Shown in pieces: positions 4,930 to 6,085 of a stretch of DNA of 6,085 nucleotides. The notes beneath the pieces are model-generated. The model searched no databases. It was given only the letters and a program-made list of their open reading frames with translations, and was not told where the DNA came from. The DNA comes from a bacterium. GTDB lineage: Bacteria > Patescibacteriota > Minisyncoccia > Minisyncoccales > RBG-13-42-11. A program made the position numbers and the translations under genes. Numbering within the stretch: the stretch's first letter is position 1; the number at the start of each line of letters is the position of its first letter. The stretch covers positions 1 through 6,085 of the forward strand of contig JAUSLA010000011.1 in the NCBI GenBank assembly GCA_030646565.1, given 5' to 3'.

Positions 4930-5948
4930 TAACTTTTGCAAACATAAACGCGTTTGCAATGGGGCCGTTCAGAAGTAATTCTGAACGTAAACTCGACTAA
5001 TATGCTGGAACATCCGAGTATCCAAAGGTACTTAATTATCGAGTTTCCGCTTCGCGGAAACGAAGAGGAAGAAGAGATTTATCTCTTCGACTTTGGTAAA
5101 ATAAAATTAAGTGAAAATCTTTTGGTGCGGACAATCAGCAGGGAAGTTGTTTTTTTAAATGACACCCTCAACGACTACACGTCGAGTCCCTGTAAAATTT
5201 GCAGGGTAGTAATATAGTCTGAACTTTATGGCGACATAAAGATTCGGTAATGTTAATTCCATTAAGCGCCAATTAACTAATCCAAGACTTAAAACTCTAA
5301 TCTATGAGAAGTAGGGCAATAGAAGAATACAAAAGCAAACTTTCTTTAAGCGATAGACAAGAAGAAATTTTAATTGGAACAATTTTGGGAGACGGACATT
5401 TAGAAAAATTGTACACTCCCGAATTGAGCCGGTTAAAAATAGAACATAGTTATAAGCAGAAAGAATATGTTGATTGGTTTTATCAAGAATTCAAAAATTG
5501 GATTCGGACAAAGCCAAAGCAAAAAATAAAGAAAGTTTGGGGTAAAATTCATAAAAATTATGGACTTACAACCTACGGTCATAGATTATTAGGGAATTTT
5601 CAGAAAGATTTTTACAGAAAAAAGAAAAAAGTTGTACCAGATGATTTATTCAAGGATATAACAGCTTTATCGTTAGCGGTTTGGTTTATGGACGATGGTT
5701 CAATAAAATCAAACAAACATAAAGGAGTGTTTCTTAATACTCAAAGTTTTAGCAAAAAAGATGTTAAAACTTTACAGGATATTTTAGAAAATAAATTTGG
5801 TGTAACAAGTTCTGTGAAGAAAGACGGAATAGGAGAACAAATATATTTAGGAGGGAATTCGGGTGAAAGATTTATTAAAATGATCGAATTATTTGTAATT
5901 CCTTCTATGAGATATAAAATTCCAAGAGTTCTAAGGTTAACAGAATTG
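4930..5948 (+). mobile_element. Group I self-splicing intron in 23S rRNA
   Basis: Removing 4930-5948 joins GCCT to CCTAAAGAGTAACGGAGGC, restoring the conserved 23S helix 81 (GCCTCC with GGAGGC). The intron starts after U and ends with G, as group I introns do. P1: GCCU (4926-4929) with GGGC (4962-4965) gives a U-G pair at the splice site, capped by TTGCAAAC/GTTTGCAA (4936-4943/4952-4959). P2: 4966-4974/4979-4987 with a GTAA tetraloop. P3: ACTCGAC 4991-4997 with GTCGAGT 5181-5187. P4: TGCTG 5003-5007 with CAGCA 5136-5140. P5: 5013-5016/5128-5131, extended by 5022-5028/5119-5125 and 5030-5037/5105-5112. P7: GACTA 5173-5177 with TAGTC 5215-5219. P8: 5188-5192/5202-5206. P9: 5224-5230/5235-5241 with a GCGA tetraloop. 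The insertion point corresponds to about E. coli 2262 by my count. It carries a homing endonuclease gene. Confidence 0.92.
5041..5091 (+). repeat. Two-hairpin repeat, copy E, at the tip of intron P5
   Basis: GAG is followed by hairpin 1, TTTCCGC (5044-5050) with GCGGAAA (5054-5060). The linker is CGAAGAGGAA (5061-5070). Hairpin 2 pairs GAAGAGAT (5071-5078) with ATCTCTTC (5081-5088), TT loop, then GAC. It sits in the loop of the intron's P5 extension, just inside ACTTAATT (5030-5037) / AATTAAGT (5105-5112), where extra RNA would not disturb the catalytic core. It matches copy D in order, spacing and boundary bases. Confidence 0.78.
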
Positions 5949-5960
5949 CCTAAAGAGTAA
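5304..5960 (+). CDS. LAGLIDADG homing endonuclease of the 23S intron
   Basis: The 218-residue protein has two LAGLIDADG motifs: LIGTILGDG (residues 23-31, acid D30) and LAVWFMDDG (residues 124-132, acid D131), about 100 residues apart. It should therefore act as a single-chain, pseudo-dimeric enzyme (LAGLIDADG_2-like). Such enzymes cut the intronless allele of their host gene to spread the intron, and some also help splicing. The middle is rich in Lys/Arg and aromatics, as expected for DNA contact. The predicted target is the joined exon sequence around 4929/5949. ATG 5304 follows P9 and has no Shine-Dalgarno. The codons are markedly AT-rich against the rRNA. The ORF runs past the 3' splice site: the final PKE codons and the TAA stop come from exon 2, so only unspliced RNA encodes the complete protein. 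Both motifs are intact, so it is probably active. Confidence 0.93.
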   Translation: MRSRAIEEYKSKLSLSDRQEEILIGTILGDGHLEKLYTPELSRLKIEHSYKQKEYVDWFYQEFKNWIRTKPKQKIKKVWGKIHKNYGLTTYGHRLLGNFQKDFYRKKKKVVPDDLFKDITALSLAVWFMDDGSIKSNKHKGVFLNTQSFSKKDVKTLQDILENKFGVTSSVKKDGIGEQIYLGGNSGERFIKMIELFVIPSMRYKIPRVLRLTELPKE

Positions 5961-6085
5961 CGGAGGCGTTTAAAGGTTGGCTAGCTCCGGATGGAAATCG
6001 GAGTGGTCGGGTAAAGCCGAAAGCCAGCTTGACTGCAAGAGGGATATCTCGCGCAGGCACGAAAGTGGAACTTAGTGAACCGATG
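5949..6085 (+). rRNA. rrl: 23S ribosomal RNA, exon 2 (cut by window end)
   Basis: It resumes with CCTAAAGAGTAACGGAGGC and continues with the conserved AAAGGTTGGCTA, AGCCAGCTTGACTGC and GTGAACCGATG. These correspond to about E. coli 2263-2400. The remainder of the peptidyl-transferase domain and the sarcin-ricin loop lie beyond the window. Its first 12 nt double as the last codons and stop of the endonuclease ORF. Confidence 0.96.

Noticed and set aside
4954..5217. 87-codon + strand ORF inside the intron
   Set aside because: It covers P1-P8 of the group I core and repeat E. Its sequence is explained by RNA pairing, it has no recognisable domain, and its acidic run is the repeat linker.

Overview
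The window is a bacterial chromosomal segment read entirely on the + strand. Its 3' half is most of a 23S rRNA gene interrupted by a group I intron. The upstream half holds two recognisable protein genes: a small MscS-type/CmpX-like membrane protein and a HAD-superfamily phosphatase-like protein. It also holds a promoter-preceded structured non-coding stretch and a short, apparently frameshifted ORF. I infer a Candidate Phyla Radiation (Patescibacteria) genome. The reasons are the intron with a LAGLIDADG gene in 23S, several expanded rRNA helices, short compact genes, and a 23S gene with its own promoter and no 16S gene in the 2.3 kb upstream. This is inference; no alignment or tree was run.

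Layout. 1-57 has a sigma70-like promoter. 58-168 has two tandem two-hairpin repeats (A1, A2) in what would be the 5' UTR of the membrane-protein gene (195-872), which ends with an intrinsic terminator (900-920). A second promoter (919-947) precedes a palindrome-rich stretch (about 950-1165) that holds repeats B and C. Next come a small frameshifted ORF (1134-1285), a hairpin (1291-1318), and the HAD gene (1339-2004) with a textbook Shine-Dalgarno and a strong terminator (2011-2039). 2040-2382 is the 23S leader: an inverted repeat copy (F), a TTGACA/TAGAAT promoter, a 13-codon mini-ORF over mutually exclusive hairpins that resemble an attenuator, and repeat copy D.

23S rRNA. Exon 1 spans about 2383-4929, the group I intron 4930-5948, and exon 2 runs from 5949 past the window end. 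By counting from the P-loop GGGGC, the insertion is between nucleotides equivalent to E. coli 2262 and 2263. P1, P2, P3, P4, P5, P7, P8 and P9 can all be drawn. The intron carries a two-motif LAGLIDADG endonuclease whose last codons and stop are supplied by the 3' exon. Variable rRNA helices are expanded into long hairpins at 2679-2821, 3172-3216 and 4318-4417.

Most unusual signal. A family of about 50-nt elements recurs seven times: hairpin 1, a roughly 10-nt linker resembling CGAAGGTAGA, hairpin 2, then GAC or GAAC. Stems vary by paired, compensatory substitutions. The copies sit in UTR-like, leader, ncRNA-like and intron positions, including the tip of the intron's P5 arm. I do not recognise this family from established nomenclature.
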